In this document: positions 7,250 through 7,642 of the stretch, piece after piece | Position numbering within the stretch: position 1 is the stretch's first letter | Layout of the letters: every line of letters starts with the position of its first letter | From: Candidatus Parcubacteria bacterium | GTDB taxonomy: Bacteria > Patescibacteriota > Patescibacteriia > JAACEG01 | Direction of reading: 5' to 3' | DNA: 7,642 nt | NCBI GenBank assembly: GCA_023135505.1 | Contig: JAGLTA010000025.1 | Location: forward strand, 1-7,642 | Program-made: the position numbers and the translations under genes | The notes under the pieces: model-generated | Databases searched by the model: none | Seen by the model: the letters and a program-made list of their open reading frames with translations, nothing else | What the model was told of the DNA's origin: nothing

Positions 7250-7255
7250 ATTATA
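7250..7255 (-). promoter_or_regulatory. Candidate -10 box for the ferredoxin-kinase operon
   Basis: The minus strand carries a perfect TATAAT six bases after the TAA of the Kunitz-like gene. Transcription starting about 7 bp downstream would give a leader of roughly 44 nt containing the 18-bp palindrome. No recognisable -35 box lies 16-18 bp upstream (GAGACC at a 17-bp spacing), so the call is weak. The position mirrors the better-supported scpA promoter, which also sits just after the preceding gene. Confidence 0.35.
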
Positions 7256-7260
7256 AAATT

Positions 7261-7642
7261 TTAAAAGTCATGGGTCTCTTTATTTATATTTTTTGAAACA
7301 CATTTTCCATTTTCTCTGCCACAAATAAGATTCTTGGGCGGAACAATTTCTGGACAAGCGCATTGTTTATCAAAAAAACCATTAGCGGCTTTGCAACCGT
7401 TTTCGCTGATTGGATATTCTACGCAATAACGCCCGCACCAATTACAAGTTGTTTCTTCTTTTTTCTCACAAACCTCCTGACATTCTTCTAAAATTTCAAA
7501 AGGTATTTCAGCAGAGCAGCCACTTACGAACTTTCCAATACATATTTCTTTATTCTGATCAAATTCATATCCCAACCATTCTGCTTCACAATTACCTTCG
7601 CTTACAACCCTCTCCCCACACCTCGGATCAAGCGCTGATTTT
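7261..7642 (-). CDS. Cys-rich, probably exported protein with Kunitz/BPTI-like domain, 5' partial
   Basis: The frame stays open to the right edge, so the N-terminus (and any signal peptide) is missing; 126 residues are visible, 14 of them Cys. The first six (C8, C18, C34, C42, C54, C58) are spaced 9-15-7-11-3, against 8-15-7-12-3 in bovine BPTI. Other Kunitz positions agree: Gly two before C18, Ala two after it, Tyr at +7, an aromatic at +9 and Asp at +10, F-x-x-G-C before C42, and F48-x5-C54. The residue after C18, the inhibitor P1 site in the family, is Glu, so trypsin-like inhibition is not expected. A second Cys module (66-114) has C-x2-C-x3-C and C-x-C patterns I do not recognise. So many paired Cys suggest disulfides outside the cytoplasm. 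The TTG at 7573-7575 would cut the domain in half and is not the start. The stop is 61 bp before the ferredoxin ATG. Confidence 0.8.
   Translation of the reverse strand, partial: KSALDPRCGERVVSEGNCEAEWLGYEFDQNKEICIGKFVSGCSAEIPFEILEECQEVCEKKEETTCNWCGRYCVEYPISENGCKAANGFFDKQCACPEIVPPKNLICGRENGKCVSKNINKETHDF

Noticed and set aside
7573..7575. TTG as the start of the Cys-rich gene
   Set aside because: The frame continues to the right edge and the upstream residues supply the first two Cys of the Kunitz-like domain.

Overview
The window is AT-rich, uses the standard code (TGA ends one of the genes) and is densely packed with lysine-rich proteins. It contains a bacterial ScpA, a sigma70-type promoter and a lipoprotein signal, so the source is bacterial. 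The many lineage-specific hypothetical genes and the lack of Shine-Dalgarno motifs suggest an uncultivated small-genome bacterium, most plausibly Patescibacteria/CPR (Parcubacteria-like). That assignment is inference; no rRNA or other marker gene is present.

Layout, left to right. The left edge (to 760, + strand) is the 3' part of a gene for an OmpA/Pal-type peptidoglycan-binding lipoprotein. A strong bidirectional hairpin terminator (773-807) separates it from everything else, which lies on the minus strand and is best read from right to left. At the right edge is the 3' part of a gene for a cysteine-rich, probably exported protein with a Kunitz/BPTI-like domain. After 61 bp comes a 58-residue single-cluster [4Fe-4S] ferredoxin (7023-7199), then 4 bp later a PfkB-family sugar/nucleoside kinase (6038-7018). 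A good promoter (TTGCCA-N16-TATAAT, 6001-6028) follows the kinase stop and drives scpA (5280-5969), the kleisin subunit of bacterial condensin. No scpB follows. Downstream of scpA come a 108-residue acidic helical protein, a 99-residue protein overlapping it by ATGA, and, 9 bp later, a 1249-residue protein I do not recognise. This run ends at the shared terminator.

The likely transcription units are ferredoxin-kinase and scpA-108aa-99aa-1249aa. The least explained parts are the three-gene cassette ending in the giant protein and the Kunitz-like secreted protein. No tRNA, rRNA, CRISPR, insertion sequence or phage gene was seen, and no stretch longer than 300 bases lacks a gene.
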